In this document: positions 42,309-51,247 of the stretch, piece by piece
Layout of the letters: each line of letters opens with the position of its first letter
Numbering within the stretch: the stretch's first letter is position 1
DNA from: Antarctobacter aquimaris
GTDB taxonomy: Bacteria > Pseudomonadota > Alphaproteobacteria > Rhodobacterales > Rhodobacteraceae
Length of the DNA: 64,000 nt
Direction of reading: 5' to 3'
Assembly (NCBI RefSeq): GCF_900184945.1
Contig: NZ_FXYF01000020.1
Location: 1 to 64,000, forward strand
Made by a program: the position numbers and the translations under genes
The notes under the pieces: generated by a model
The model's database searches: none
What the model saw: only the letters and a program-made list of their open reading frames with translations
What the model was told of the DNA's origin: nothing

Positions 42309-43301
42309 ATGACACTTGGATTTGCCATCCTGGGCGCCGGCCGCATCGGCCAGGCCCATGCCCGCGCGATTTCGTCCACGCCGGGGGCGCGGTTCGTCGC
42401 GCTGGCCGAGCCGTTCCAGAAGGCGGCCGACGACATGGCCGCGCGCTACGGCTGCGCGCTGCGCAGCATCGACGAGATCGCCGCCAGCGACGACATCGAC
42501 GCCGTCGCCATCTGCACACCGACCGACACCCATGCCGACCTGATCGAGAAATTCGCCAAGGCGGGCAAGGCGATCTTTTGCGAAAAGCCGGTCGACCTGT
42601 CGGCCGAACGCGTCCGGCAGGCGCTGAAGACGGTCGAGGCGACCGGGGCCAAGCTGATGGTCGGCTTCAACCGCCGCTTTGACCCGGACTTCATGTCGGT
42701 CAAGGCCGCGATCGACGAAGGCCACATCGGCAAGGTCGAGATGGTGGTCATCACCTCGCGCGACCCCGGCCCGCCGCCGGCCGCCTACATCAAGGTTTCG
42801 GGCGGGATCTTTCGCGACATGACCATCCACGACTTCGACATGGCCCGCTGGCTGCTGGGCGAAGAGCCGGTGACCGTCATGGCGCAGGGCTCGGTCCTGG
42901 TGGACCCCGAGATCGGCGCGCTGGGCGACTATGACAGCGTCAATGTCATCCTGAAGACCGCCAGCGGCAAGCAGGCGGTCATCACCAACTCGCGCCGCGC
43001 CACCTATGGCTATGACCAGCGGATCGAGGTGCATGGCTCGGACGGCATGGCCGCCGCCGCCAACCGGCACGAAAGCACGGTCGAAGTCTCGGGCGGCAAG
43101 GGCTATACCCGTCCGCCGCTGCTGAACTTCTTCATGGATCGTTACGCCGCCGCCTACGCCAACGAGATCGCCGCCTTCGTCAAGGCGGTCAACACCGGCG
43201 GCGCGCTGCCGACCACCGGGCTGGACGGGCTCAAGGCGCTGGAACTGGCCGACGCGGCGCTGGAATCGGCACGGACCGGCAAGGCCGTCACGCTGGCCTG
43301 A
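42309..43301 (+). CDS. Inositol 2-dehydrogenase-like Gfo/Idh/MocA oxidoreductase (IolG type)
   Basis: A 330-residue enzyme with the N-terminal Rossmann motif ILGAGRIGQAHARAI, an intact CEKPVDLS motif, and the catalytic region GGIFRDMTIHDFDMARWLLG characteristic of myo-inositol dehydrogenases. It oxidises inositol or a related polyol at the C2 position. No other iol gene is in the window, so the physiological substrate is uncertain. The ATG at 42309 follows a GGGAGAGAG site. A 170-bp gap precedes it. Confidence 0.87.
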   Translation: MTLGFAILGAGRIGQAHARAISSTPGARFVALAEPFQKAADDMAARYGCALRSIDEIAASDDIDAVAICTPTDTHADLIEKFAKAGKAIFCEKPVDLSAERVRQALKTVEATGAKLMVGFNRRFDPDFMSVKAAIDEGHIGKVEMVVITSRDPGPPPAAYIKVSGGIFRDMTIHDFDMARWLLGEEPVTVMAQGSVLVDPEIGALGDYDSVNVILKTASGKQAVITNSRRATYGYDQRIEVHGSDGMAAAANRHESTVEVSGGKGYTRPPLLNFFMDRYAAAYANEIAAFVKAVNTGGALPTTGLDGLKALELADAALESARTGKAVTLA

Positions 43302-43307
43302 GACGGC

Positions 43308-43333
43308 GGGCGCGCCTCACGACACGCGCGCCC
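43308..43333 (+). terminator. Hairpin terminator after the IolG-like gene
   Basis: GGGCGCG (43308-43314) pairs with CGCGCCC (43327-43333) across a 12-nt loop, 6 bp after the stop codon. A T-rich stretch (ATTTTGTTT) follows 12 bp downstream. Confidence 0.55.
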
Positions 43334-43471
43334 CCATCTCCGGATTTTGTTTCCTTGTGGAAGGGTTCTGGACAAGGTGTCTGGAACCTGCTCCCATGTC
43401 CGGGCCGGTTGCGGGCGATGGAAAAAACCGTGCCGCCATTCTAAAACCGACCGCGCGGGCGGGAAATATGT

Positions 43472-43485
43472 TGCGATATAGTGCA
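43472..43485. promoter_or_regulatory. BoxR-like operator site 1 (upstream of TRAP transporter)
   Basis: TGCGATATAGTGCA fits TGC(A/G)-N6-TGCA and contains TATAGT, a -10-like hexamer. BoxR/BzdR-type regulators are known to recognise TGCA repeats. Centre is 19 bp from site 2. Confidence 0.6.
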
Positions 43486-43490
43486 GGTCG

Positions 43491-43504
43491 TGCAATTTTC
43501 TGCA
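43491..43504. promoter_or_regulatory. BoxR-like operator site 2 (upstream of TRAP transporter)
   Basis: TGCAATTTTCTGCA fits TGCA-N6-TGCA exactly at the flanks. It lies just downstream of site 1, so two dimers could sit side by side. This links the transporter to the benzoyl-CoA regulon. Confidence 0.55.
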
Positions 43505-43547
43505 AAAGCCCGGCGCGCGCGGGCTGCATTCTGGAGGGGAGGTCAGA

Positions 43548-43763
43548 ATGGAGATTCGCACAGGGGCTTTGGGCAGTGTGGCGGTGCACCGTGCCGCAGC
43601 AGCCCGGCACGTCCCGCAAGACGCCGCGCGGCGGCTGGCCCCGGGCCTGCAACCCGTCGATGCGGAGAACAGGCCAATGCCCGCGATACCCCATGCTGTC
43701 GATCGCCGCGCGCAGTGCGCCGTCCGTGACGGGCGCCGTCCGATGCCGCTCGATCCGAGATAA
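43548..43763 (+). CDS. Possible leader or small ORF (71 codons)
   Basis: An open frame starting 5 bp after an excellent GGGGAGG ribosome-binding site and ending 59 bp before the TRAP binding-protein gene. The product is basic and Ala/Arg/Pro-rich (MEIRTGALGSVAVHRAAAAR at the start), with no recognisable domain. It could be a leader peptide coupling to the transporter, or an accidental frame in GC-rich DNA. Confidence 0.25.
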   Translation: MEIRTGALGSVAVHRAAAARHVPQDAARRLAPGLQPVDAENRPMPAIPHAVDRRAQCAVRDGRRPMPLDPR

Positions 43764-43822
43764 CCGCCCCGCACGCGACCGCGACCGGGGCGCAACAAGG
43801 TCATCCAGGGAGGAACCACACC

Positions 43823-44878
43823 ATGACCACACGCAGAACCCTTCTGGGCATTGCCGGGGCCGCGATGGCCGCGATGATGACCACCACCGCCGCCATGGCG
43901 CAGGAGGTCACGCTGACCCTGCACCAGTTCCTGCCGGCGCAGGCCAACGTGCCCAAGCACGTCCTCGACGTCTGGGCGGACAAGGTCGAAGCCGACTCCG
44001 AGGGACGCATCAAGATCGAGCGCTATCCCTCGATGCAGCTGGGTGGCACCCCGCCCGAGCTGATCGACCAGGCCATCGACGGCATCGCCGACGTGGTGTG
44101 GACGGTGGTGGGCTACACGCCCGGCCGCTTCCCCACGACGGAGGTCTTTGAACTGCCCTTCATGGTGTCGGACGCCCGCGCGGCCTCTTACGCCTACTGG
44201 AAGATGTTCGACGAGCACATGAAGGACGGCGAATTCGCCGATGTCCACATCATCGGCACCTGGGTTCATGGACCGGGCATGTTCCATACCAACAAGCCGG
44301 TGAGCCGTCCTTCCGACCTGGAAGGCATGAAGATCCGCGGCGGATCCCGCCTCGTGAACGAACTGCTGACCCGCGTCGGCGCCGAGCCGATCGGCATGCC
44401 GGTGCCCGCGATCCCCGAGGCGCTGTCCAAGGGCGTGATCGACGGCACGACCATCCCGTGGGAGGTCACGACCGCGCTGAAGGTGCCGGAACTTGTGTCG
44501 AACCACACCGAGTTCGACGGTCCCGCGCTGTACAACCTGACCTTTGTGCTGGCCATGAACAAGGACCGCTACGACAGCCTGCCGGACGACCTGCGCAAGG
44601 TGATCGACGACAACTCGGGGCAGGCCTTCTCGATCTTCGCGGGCGGCACGCAGGCGGATTATGATGCCCCGGCGCGCCAGGTCGCGGTGGACCGTGGCAA
44701 CAACATCGTCACCGTGTCCGAGGAGGACGCCGCCGAGTGGGGCGAGATCGTGCAGCCGATCTACGAGACCTGGATCGCCGACATGCAGTCCAAGGGCATC
44801 GACGGCCAGGCGCTGATCGACGAGGCCAAGGCGCTGATGGCGGAATACACGCCGGACATGGACACCTTTGCCAAGTAA
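43823..44878 (+). CDS. TRAP transporter substrate-binding protein (DctP family)
   Basis: A 351-residue periplasmic binding protein. The signal peptide has a twin-arginine-like start (TTRRTLLGIAG) and cleaves after AMA near residue 26. The DctP fold is visible (LTLHQFLPAQANVPKHVL; GMKIRGGSRLVNELLTRVGA; FNLTFVLAMNKDRYDSLPDD region). It binds a carboxylate, probably aromatic, for the DctQM permease. BoxR-like sites upstream suggest benzoate or a related acid (inference). Confidence 0.93.
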   Translation: MTTRRTLLGIAGAAMAAMMTTTAAMAQEVTLTLHQFLPAQANVPKHVLDVWADKVEADSEGRIKIERYPSMQLGGTPPELIDQAIDGIADVVWTVVGYTPGRFPTTEVFELPFMVSDARAASYAYWKMFDEHMKDGEFADVHIIGTWVHGPGMFHTNKPVSRPSDLEGMKIRGGSRLVNELLTRVGAEPIGMPVPAIPEALSKGVIDGTTIPWEVTTALKVPELVSNHTEFDGPALYNLTFVLAMNKDRYDSLPDDLRKVIDDNSGQAFSIFAGGTQADYDAPARQVAVDRGNNIVTVSEEDAAEWGEIVQPIYETWIADMQSKGIDGQALIDEAKALMAEYTPDMDTFAK

Positions 44879-44944
44879 GGCTGGGAACCGGGGGCCGCGC
44901 GGCACGGCGCGGCCCCTTTCTGCACAGCAGAGGGGACGGCGGCG

Positions 44945-45550
44945 ATGATGGCTTTGCACCGCATCGTTTTCAACGTGGCGCGCCTGACGGCGCTGATCGG
45001 CGGGCTGGTGCTGCTGGCGCTGATCCTGATCACCTGCCTGTCGATCCTGGGCCGCGCCGCCAACTCGGCGCTGCACGCGATGGTGGCGGCGGGCTTTCTG
45101 CCCGGACTGGCGCAGGGGGTGCTGGATGCGGGCCTGGGGGCGGTGCGCGGCGACTACGAACTGGTCGAGGCCGGCATGGCCTTTGCGATCTTCGCCTTCC
45201 TGCCGTTCTGCCAGGTGACCATGGGTCATGCCTCGGTCGATGTCTTCACCAACCGCCTGCCACGCCGGGTCAACCAGTTTCTCGACGTGCTGATCGCGCT
45301 GGCCATGGCCGTGGCGATGGTGGTGATCGCGGTGCAGCTGAACGAGGGGATGGCGCGCAAGATGCCCAACGGCTTTGGCGCGGTGCAGACCTCGCTGCTG
45401 CTGGAGTTCCCGGTCTGGTGGGCCTACGCGGCCAGCCTGTTCGGCGCGGTACTGGCGGCGGCGGTCAGCATCTACATGGTGATCCTGCGGCTGTATGAAT
45501 TCCTGACCGGGCGCCTTGTCGCGCCGAACGCGCTGGGAGCGAACCATTGA
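44945..45550 (+). CDS. TRAP transporter small permease subunit (DctQ family)
   Basis: A 201-residue inner-membrane protein with four predicted helices, the first at about residues 15-35 (LTALIGGLVLLALILITCLSI). It is slightly longer than usual because of an inserted loop after helix 1. Two adjacent ATG codons could start it. Its stop overlaps the TTG start of the large permease gene in a TTGA arrangement. Confidence 0.9.
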   Translation: MMALHRIVFNVARLTALIGGLVLLALILITCLSILGRAANSALHAMVAAGFLPGLAQGVLDAGLGAVRGDYELVEAGMAFAIFAFLPFCQVTMGHASVDVFTNRLPRRVNQFLDVLIALAMAVAMVVIAVQLNEGMARKMPNGFGAVQTSLLLEFPVWWAYAASLFGAVLAAAVSIYMVILRLYEFLTGRLVAPNALGANH

Positions 45551-46863
45551 GCAACCTCGAAATCGGCATCTGGTCGTTTCCCGCGCTCTTGCTGCTGATC
45601 TTCCTGCGGGTGCCGATTGGCCTGGCGATGTTCGGCACCGGTTTCCTGGGCTTCTACTTTGTCATGGGCAGCACGCGGCTGCCGCTGGCGCAGCTCAAGG
45701 ACCTGACCTATTCGACCTTTTCGAACTACTCGCTGTCGATCGTGCCGATGTTCCTGCTGATGGGCTATTTCGCCACGCTGGGCGGCATGAGCCAGTCGCT
45801 GTTCAAGGCCGCCGAAAGCTGGCTGGGCCACCGGCGCGGCGGGGTGGCCATGGCCGCCATCGGCGCCTGCGCCGGGTTCGGCGCGATCTGCGGCTCGTCG
45901 CTGGCGACGGCGGCCACCATGAGCCGCGTCGCCCTGCCGGAGCTCAAGCGCTACGGCTACGCGGGCGGGTTTTCCACCGCCACGCTGGCGGCGGGCGGCA
46001 CGCTGGGCATCCTGATCCCGCCCTCGGTCGTGCTGGTGATCTATGCCATCCTGACCGAACAGAACATCGCCAAGCTGTTCCTCGCGGCCTTCATCCCCGG
46101 CATCATCGCCGCCATCGGCTACATGATCGCCATCTCGATCTATGTCCGGGTGCACCCCGGCGCCGCCGGCGTGCGCGAACCCGTGCCCATGGCCGGCCGC
46201 CTGCGCGCGCTGGTTGACGTCTGGCCAGTGCTGCTGGTGTTCGTGGCAGTGGTGGGCGGCATCTACGGCGGCATCTTTACCCCGACCGAAGGGGCTGCGG
46301 TGGGGGCGCTGGGCACCGGGATCATCGCGCTGGTCAGCGGCGGACTGACCTTTCGCACCCTGCTGGACAGCTTTGCCGACACCGCGCGGTCCTCGGCGAT
46401 GATCTTCTTCATCGTCTTCGGCGCGGCCTTCTACAACCTGTTCCTGGCCCGCACGCAGGTGCCGCAGCAGCTGTCGGCCTGGGTGGTCGAGCTCGGCCTG
46501 GCGCCGATTGCCGTGCTGGCGGTGATCCTGGTGATCTACCTGCTGCTGGGCTGCTTCATGGACAGCCTGTCGATGATCCTGCTGACGATCCCGATCTTCT
46601 TTCCGGTGATCTCGGCGCTGGATTTCGGCCTGTCGCCGGAACACGTGGCGATCTGGTTCGGCATCCTGGTGCTGATCGTGGTCGAGGTCGGGCTGATCAC
46701 GCCGCCGGTGGGGATGAACCTGTTCGTGATCAACGCGATGGACCCGGAGACACCGATGGGCGAGACGTATCGCGCGGTGCTGTATTATGTCGCGTCGGAC
46801 CTGGTGCGGGTGGTGCTGCTGGTGGCCTTTCCGGCGATCACATTGTTTCTGATACCGGGTTAA
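45547..46863 (+). CDS. TRAP transporter large permease subunit (DctM family)
   Basis: A 438-residue polytopic membrane protein with about 12 helices. DctM features are visible: IFLRVPIGLAMFG at the N-terminus, GACAGFGAICGSSLATAATM, and GILIPPSVVLVIYAILTEQ. A TTG start overlaps the DctQ stop, so the two subunits are coupled. Sodium-driven uptake together with DctP and DctQ. Confidence 0.95.
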   Translation: MSNLEIGIWSFPALLLLIFLRVPIGLAMFGTGFLGFYFVMGSTRLPLAQLKDLTYSTFSNYSLSIVPMFLLMGYFATLGGMSQSLFKAAESWLGHRRGGVAMAAIGACAGFGAICGSSLATAATMSRVALPELKRYGYAGGFSTATLAAGGTLGILIPPSVVLVIYAILTEQNIAKLFLAAFIPGIIAAIGYMIAISIYVRVHPGAAGVREPVPMAGRLRALVDVWPVLLVFVAVVGGIYGGIFTPTEGAAVGALGTGIIALVSGGLTFRTLLDSFADTARSSAMIFFIVFGAAFYNLFLARTQVPQQLSAWVVELGLAPIAVLAVILVIYLLLGCFMDSLSMILLTIPIFFPVISALDFGLSPEHVAIWFGILVLIVVEVGLITPPVGMNLFVINAMDPETPMGETYRAVLYYVASDLVRVVLLVAFPAITLFLIPG

Positions 46864-46864
46864 A

Positions 46865-46898
46865 GGGGGCGCTGCCCCCCTGTCGACCTGCGGTCGAC
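46865..46898 (+). terminator. Two hairpins after dctM
   Basis: GGGGGC-GCT-GCCCCC at 46865-46879 and GTCGACC-TGC-GGTCGAC at 46882-46898, directly after the dctM stop. They run into the dispersed GGGAGTATTT motif. Likely transcript end or stabilising structure; no U-tract. Confidence 0.5.
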
Positions 46899-46905
46899 TC
46901 CCCCC

Positions 46906-46929
46906 GGGAGTATTTGGACAGAGAAGAAA
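46906..46929 (+). repeat. Dispersed intergenic motif GGGAGTATTT...CAGAGAAGAAA, copy 2
   Basis: GGGAGTATTTGGACAGAGAA then GAAA. Shares the GTATTT and CAGAGAAGAA blocks with the copies at 37859 and 57465, and lies 27 bp upstream of the SDR gene. Confidence 0.55.
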
Positions 46930-46955
46930 CCCGGCCTGACGGGGAGGAGAGAAAC

Positions 46956-47717
46956 ATGGACATCACGGGGCTCGTGGCGGTGGTTTCGGGGGGCGCGAGC
47001 GGTCTGGGGGCGGCGACGGCGCGGCGGCTGGCGTCCGAGGGCGCGCGCGTGGGCATCCTCGATTTCGACGGTGAGCGCGCCGCGGCGGTGGCCGCGGAAA
47101 TCGGCGGCCACGCGGTCAGGACGGATGTGGGCGACGAGGCATCGGTCGCGGCGGCCATGGCCGAGATCGTGGAGCGGCTGGGCCCGCCGCGTGTGGCGGT
47201 CAGCTGCGCCGGCATCGGCCTGGCCGCGCGGATCGTCGGGCGCGACGGGGCGCTGTCGACCGGCCTGTTCGAAAAGACCATTCGGGTGAACCTGATGGGC
47301 ACCTATTTCGTCATGTCCCACGCCGCGCGCGAGATGATGGCGCTGGACCCGCTGGAAACCGGTGAGCGCGGGGTGATCGTCAACACCGCCTCCATCGCCT
47401 GGCAGGACGGGCAGGTGGGGCAGGCGGCCTATGCGGCCTCCAAGGGCGCGATTGCCGCCATGTGCCTGCCCGCCGCGCGCGAGATGGCGAAACAGGGTGT
47501 ACGGGTCATGGCGATCGCGCCGGGGCTGTTCAACACGCCGATGATGGAGGGGCTGCCGGAGGAAACGACCGCCGGGATCGTCGCCAACATCCCCTTTCCG
47601 CACCGGCTGGGCGATCCGGCGGAATATGCGCAGATGGTCAGCCAGATCGTCGCCAACCCCTATCTCAACGGCACCACCATCCGCCTGGACGCGGCGGTGC
47701 GCCTGCCGCAGCGCTGA
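46956..47717 (+). CDS. SDR-family dehydrogenase (3-hydroxyacyl-CoA dehydrogenase type II-like)
   Basis: A 253-residue short-chain dehydrogenase: cofactor motif VSGGASGLGAATARRLA, an Asp after strand 2 (ILDFDG) favouring NAD, catalytic Ser in VNTASIAW and YAASKGA. The sequence VIVNTASIAWQDGQVGQ with the C-terminal YLNGTTIRLDAAVRL resembles HSD17B10-type 3-hydroxyacyl-CoA dehydrogenases. In this aromatic cluster it could oxidise a beta-hydroxy acyl-CoA from side-chain or ring-cleavage products. GGGGAGGAG precedes the start. Confidence 0.85.
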   Translation: MDITGLVAVVSGGASGLGAATARRLASEGARVGILDFDGERAAAVAAEIGGHAVRTDVGDEASVAAAMAEIVERLGPPRVAVSCAGIGLAARIVGRDGALSTGLFEKTIRVNLMGTYFVMSHAAREMMALDPLETGERGVIVNTASIAWQDGQVGQAAYAASKGAIAAMCLPAAREMAKQGVRVMAIAPGLFNTPMMEGLPEETTAGIVANIPFPHRLGDPAEYAQMVSQIVANPYLNGTTIRLDAAVRLPQR

Positions 47718-47726
47718 GGGCGGGTC

Positions 47727-49514
47727 ATGACCGCGTACCGCCGACACGCCGTCCACCGCGAGGACCGTGCCGACGGCAGCATCCTGCTGCGCTCGGGCCA
47801 CGAGATGAGCGCGCCCGCGCGCTGTACCGGCGACTGGCTGGAGCATTGGGCGGATGCCACGCCGGACGCGGTCTTTCTGGCAGAACGCTCGGGCGCGGGC
47901 TGGCGCGAGGTGCGCTACGCCGAGGCGCGCGAGATCGTGCGCCTGCTGGCGGCGGCGCTGCTGGAACGGGGGCTGGGACCGCAAACGCCGATCCTGATCC
48001 TGTCGGGCAACGGGGTGGATCATGGGATTCTGACGTTGGCGGCGCAGCATGTCGGCGTGCCCACGGTGCCGCTGGCCGAGCAATACGCGCTGATCCCCGG
48101 CGCCTGGCCGCAGCTGGAGCATTGCGCGCGGCTGGTGCGCCCGGGACTGGTCTTTGCCGACGACGGCGCGCGCTTTGCGGCGGCCCTTGGCCATGACCTC
48201 TTTGACGGGGTCGAAAGGGTGGTGGCGCGCAACGCGCAACCGGGGCAGACGCCGCTGGACCAGTTGCTGATGCGCTCGGACGCGGCGGCGGTGGCCACGG
48301 TCTTTGCCGCGGTCGGGCCGGAGACGGTGGCGAAATACCTGATGACCTCGGGGTCGACCTCGCACCCCAAGGCGGTGATCACGACGCAGGGCATGATGTG
48401 CGCCAACCAGGCGCAGATCGCCGACGCGCTGCCGTTCCTGAAGGTCCGGCCGCCGCGCATCGTCGACTGGCTGCCGTGGAACCATGTCTTTGGCGGGTCG
48501 CACAACTTCAACATGATGCTCGCCAACGGCGGCGCGCTCTACATCGACGGCGGCAAGCCGATCCCGGCGAAGATTTCCGAGACCTTCGAGAACAACCGCC
48601 TGGTGAACGGCACGCTGGCCTTCAACGTGCCCGTGGGCTTTGCCATGCTGCGCGACGCCATGAAGAGCGACGTGGACCTGCGGCGGCGGTATTTCGAGGA
48701 CCTCGACATGCTGTTCTACGCCGGCGCCTCGCTGCCGCAGGATGTCTGGGCCGATCTCGAGGACATGGCGCGCGAGGTGCGCGGCGCGGTGCCGCTGATG
48801 AATTCGTCCTGGGGCCTGACCGAGACCGCGCCCGCCTGCCTGATCCAGCACGAACCGACCACCATGTCGGGCATCATCGGCGTGCCGATGACCGGGGTCG
48901 AGGTCAAGCTGATCCCGGATGGTGAGATGCGCTGCGAGATCCGGGTGCGGGGGCCGAACGTCATGCCCGGCTACCTCGACGATCCCCAAAAGACGGCGGC
49001 GGCCTTCGATGACGAGGGGTTCTTTCTCACCGGGGACGCGGTGCGTTTTGTCGATCCTCAGGACCTGGCGAAGGGAATGCGCTTTGACGGGCGCATCTCG
49101 GAGGACTTCAAGCTGATGACCGGCACCTGGGTGCGGGCGGCCTCGCTGCGGCTGGAACTGCTGGCGGAACTGGCCCCCCTGGCGCAGGACATCGTGCTGT
49201 GCGGGGCGGACCGGGCAGAGATCGGGGTGCTGGTCTTTCCCGCACCGGCGGCGGTGTCGATGGGGACCGCGTCGGGGGGCGTGCTGGAGGGCCCGGCCCT
49301 GCGGGAGGCGCTGGCCGAACGGCTGCGCCTGCGGTCGGGGCACGGTTCCTCGACTCGGGTGGCACGGGCGCTGGTGCTGGCCGAACCGCCCTCGCTGGGT
49401 AATGGCGAAATAACCGCCAAGGGCAATCTCAACTACCGCAAGGTGCTGACGCGGCGGGCCGATCTGCTGGCGCGGCTTTACGCGGAGGACGATCCTGCGG
49501 TGATCCGGCCCTGA
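47727..49514 (+). CDS. Feruloyl-CoA synthase (AMP-binding)
   Basis: A 595-residue ANL enzyme, longer than benzoate ligases and typical of feruloyl-CoA synthase (Fcs). AMP motif LMTSGSTSHPKAV, then the family-specific segments IVDWLPWNHVFGGSHNFNMM and LNSSWGLTETAPACL-type NSSWGLTETAPA. It activates ferulate or related hydroxycinnamates to CoA thioesters for chain shortening. It starts 9 bp after the SDR gene. The usual partner, enoyl-CoA hydratase/aldolase (Ech), is not in the window. Confidence 0.87.
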   Translation: MTAYRRHAVHREDRADGSILLRSGHEMSAPARCTGDWLEHWADATPDAVFLAERSGAGWREVRYAEAREIVRLLAAALLERGLGPQTPILILSGNGVDHGILTLAAQHVGVPTVPLAEQYALIPGAWPQLEHCARLVRPGLVFADDGARFAAALGHDLFDGVERVVARNAQPGQTPLDQLLMRSDAAAVATVFAAVGPETVAKYLMTSGSTSHPKAVITTQGMMCANQAQIADALPFLKVRPPRIVDWLPWNHVFGGSHNFNMMLANGGALYIDGGKPIPAKISETFENNRLVNGTLAFNVPVGFAMLRDAMKSDVDLRRRYFEDLDMLFYAGASLPQDVWADLEDMAREVRGAVPLMNSSWGLTETAPACLIQHEPTTMSGIIGVPMTGVEVKLIPDGEMRCEIRVRGPNVMPGYLDDPQKTAAAFDDEGFFLTGDAVRFVDPQDLAKGMRFDGRISEDFKLMTGTWVRAASLRLELLAELAPLAQDIVLCGADRAEIGVLVFPAPAAVSMGTASGGVLEGPALREALAERLRLRSGHGSSTRVARALVLAEPPSLGNGEITAKGNLNYRKVLTRRADLLARLYAEDDPAVIRP

Positions 49515-49522
49515 GCGGATTC

Positions 49523-49536
49523 TGCATTATAGTGCG
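49523..49536. promoter_or_regulatory. BoxR-like operator site 3
   Basis: TGCATTATAGTGCG, TGCA-N6-TGCG with TATAGT inside. It begins 9 bp after the feruloyl-CoA synthase stop, 71 bp centre to centre from site 4, in front of the benzoate-CoA ligase operon. Confidence 0.6.
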
Positions 49537-49593
49537 CCATCAAGGGCTGGCGTGCGTGGCATCGTAAGCAAACTTGCGTCACGCGATGTTTTT

Positions 49594-49607
49594 TGCATGA
49601 TAGTGCA
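49594..49607. promoter_or_regulatory. BoxR-like operator site 4
   Basis: TGCATGATAGTGCA, an exact TGCA-N6-TGCA, 99 bp upstream of the benzoate-CoA ligase start. Forms a pair with site 3. Confidence 0.65.
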
Positions 49608-49705
49608 TGTCAGAGTCACCTTGGGCCATGAGCCCGGAAAGCCGGGCCGGGCAACGGCGGCGGGGGGCTCAAGCGTTCGGGGCGTCCCGGGCGAGGGGAG
49701 GAACC

Positions 49706-51247
49706 ATGACGGACAACCAGAACGCCGCGCTCTACTTTGTCGATCGCCACCTGGGCGAAGGGCGCGGCGCCAAACCGGCCTTTCGCGAGGTGGCCGGCAA
49801 AAAGCGTACGGTGACGTACGGCGACCTGGCCGAGGGCAGCGACCGTGTCGCCGGGGCTCTGGCGCGGGCCGACATCCGGCCCGAGGAGCGGGTGGCCTGC
49901 ATCGTTCTGGACCAGGTCGAGTATCCGCAGCTGTTCTGGGGCGCGCTCAAGGCGCATGTGGTGCCGATCGCGCTGAACACGCTGCTGACGACCGAGGCCT
50001 ATGACTTCATCCTGCGCGACAGCCGGGCGGTCTGCCTGTTCGTCTCTGCCGAACTGCTCGATACGGTGCTGCCCGCCGCCAAGGACAGCGCCACCCTGCG
50101 CCGCATCGTGGTGATCGGCGGCGCCGCGCCGGAGGGGGCTCAGACCTGGGACGACTTCATGGCGGGGGTCGAGCCGCAGGGCGCGCGCCAGGTGGGCGAG
50201 GATGAATGCGCCTTCTGGCTCTATTCCTCCGGCTCGACCGGGTTGCCCAAGGGGGTGCGCCACGTCCACGGCGCGCTGCGGGCGACCGCGGACACCTACG
50301 GCGCGCAGGTGCTGGGCATCCGCGAGGACGACACCGTGTTCTCGGTGGCCAAGATCTTCTTTGCCTACGGTCTTGGCAACGCCATGACCTTTCCCCTGTC
50401 GGTGGGCGCGACCACGGTGCTGTTCAACGGCCGGCCGACGCCGGAGATCGCCGCGCGCATCATCGGTGAGGAACAGCCCACCATCTTTTGTGGGGTGCCG
50501 ACGCTCTATGCCGCGACGGTGCATTGGCTGGAAAAGCACGGCGTGCCCGCGCATCGCCTGCGCTGCTGCATCTCCGCGGGCGAGGCGCTGCCCGAGGAGG
50601 TCGGCAACGCCTGGCGCCGGCTCTGGGGCGTCGACATCCTCGATGGTGTCGGGTCGACCGAGATGCTGCACATCTTCCTGTCGAACCGCCCCGGCGATGT
50701 GGTCTACGGCACCTCCGGCCTGCCGGTGCCGGGGTACGAGCTGCGCTGCGTCGACGAGGAGGGCCGGCAGATCGCCCCCGGCGGGGTGGGCGAACTCTTG
50801 GTGCGCGGCGCCTCGGCGGCGGATGGCTACTGGAACAAGCGGTCCAAGAGCCGCGCGACCTTCGAGGGCGAATGGACCCGCACCGGCGACAAGTACGAGA
50901 TCACCGAGGCGGGCCGTTACGTCTACTGCGGGCGCACCGACGACATGTTCAAGGTGTCCGGCATCTGGGTGTCGCCCTTCGAGGTGGAGCAGGCGCTGAT
51001 CGCGCATCCGGCGGTGCTGGAGGCGGCGGTGGTGCCCCGGCGCGATGCCGAGGGGCTGGAAAAGCCGCAGGCCTTTGTCGTGCTCAAGGAGGGTGGGAAC
51101 GCCGAGGCGCTCAAGGCCGAGCTGAATGACTTCGTCAAGGCCAAGGTTGGGGCGTGGAAATACCCGCGCTGGATCGAGGTGGTCGAGGACCTGCCCAAGA
51201 CGGCGACGGGCAAGATCCAGCGCTTCAAACTGCGGGAGACGGAGTGA
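49706..51247 (+). CDS. Benzoate--CoA ligase
   Basis: A 513-residue ANL-family ligase that forms benzoyl-CoA from benzoate, ATP and CoA, the entry step of the box pathway. AMP motif YSSGSTGLPKGV, then FSVAKIFFAYGLGNAMTFPL typical of BadA/BclA-type benzoate ligases, VGSTEMLHIFLSN, and the hinge and C-terminal GKIQRFKLR lysine. The start at 49706 has GGGGAGG upstream; earlier in-frame ATGs extend across the operator sites. Stop and next start overlap by 1 bp (TGATG). Confidence 0.92.
   Translation: MTDNQNAALYFVDRHLGEGRGAKPAFREVAGKKRTVTYGDLAEGSDRVAGALARADIRPEERVACIVLDQVEYPQLFWGALKAHVVPIALNTLLTTEAYDFILRDSRAVCLFVSAELLDTVLPAAKDSATLRRIVVIGGAAPEGAQTWDDFMAGVEPQGARQVGEDECAFWLYSSGSTGLPKGVRHVHGALRATADTYGAQVLGIREDDTVFSVAKIFFAYGLGNAMTFPLSVGATTVLFNGRPTPEIAARIIGEEQPTIFCGVPTLYAATVHWLEKHGVPAHRLRCCISAGEALPEEVGNAWRRLWGVDILDGVGSTEMLHIFLSNRPGDVVYGTSGLPVPGYELRCVDEEGRQIAPGGVGELLVRGASAADGYWNKRSKSRATFEGEWTRTGDKYEITEAGRYVYCGRTDDMFKVSGIWVSPFEVEQALIAHPAVLEAAVVPRRDAEGLEKPQAFVVLKEGGNAEALKAELNDFVKAKVGAWKYPRWIEVVEDLPKTATGKIQRFKLRETE

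Larger units (their letters stand above)
43302..43822. other. 521-bp intergenic region: terminator, two BoxR-like sites, TRAP promoter
   Basis: A GGGCGCG...CGCGCCC stem at 43308-43333 follows the dehydrogenase stop and is a likely terminator. Two TGCA-N6-TGCA-like sites lie at 43472-43504. A small frame with a strong ribosome-binding site spans 43548-43763. The rest shows no feature I can name. Confidence 0.6.

Noticed and set aside
43154-45547. Long minus-strand frame opposite the TRAP genes
   Set aside because: His/Arg/Gln-rich shadow translation without domains.
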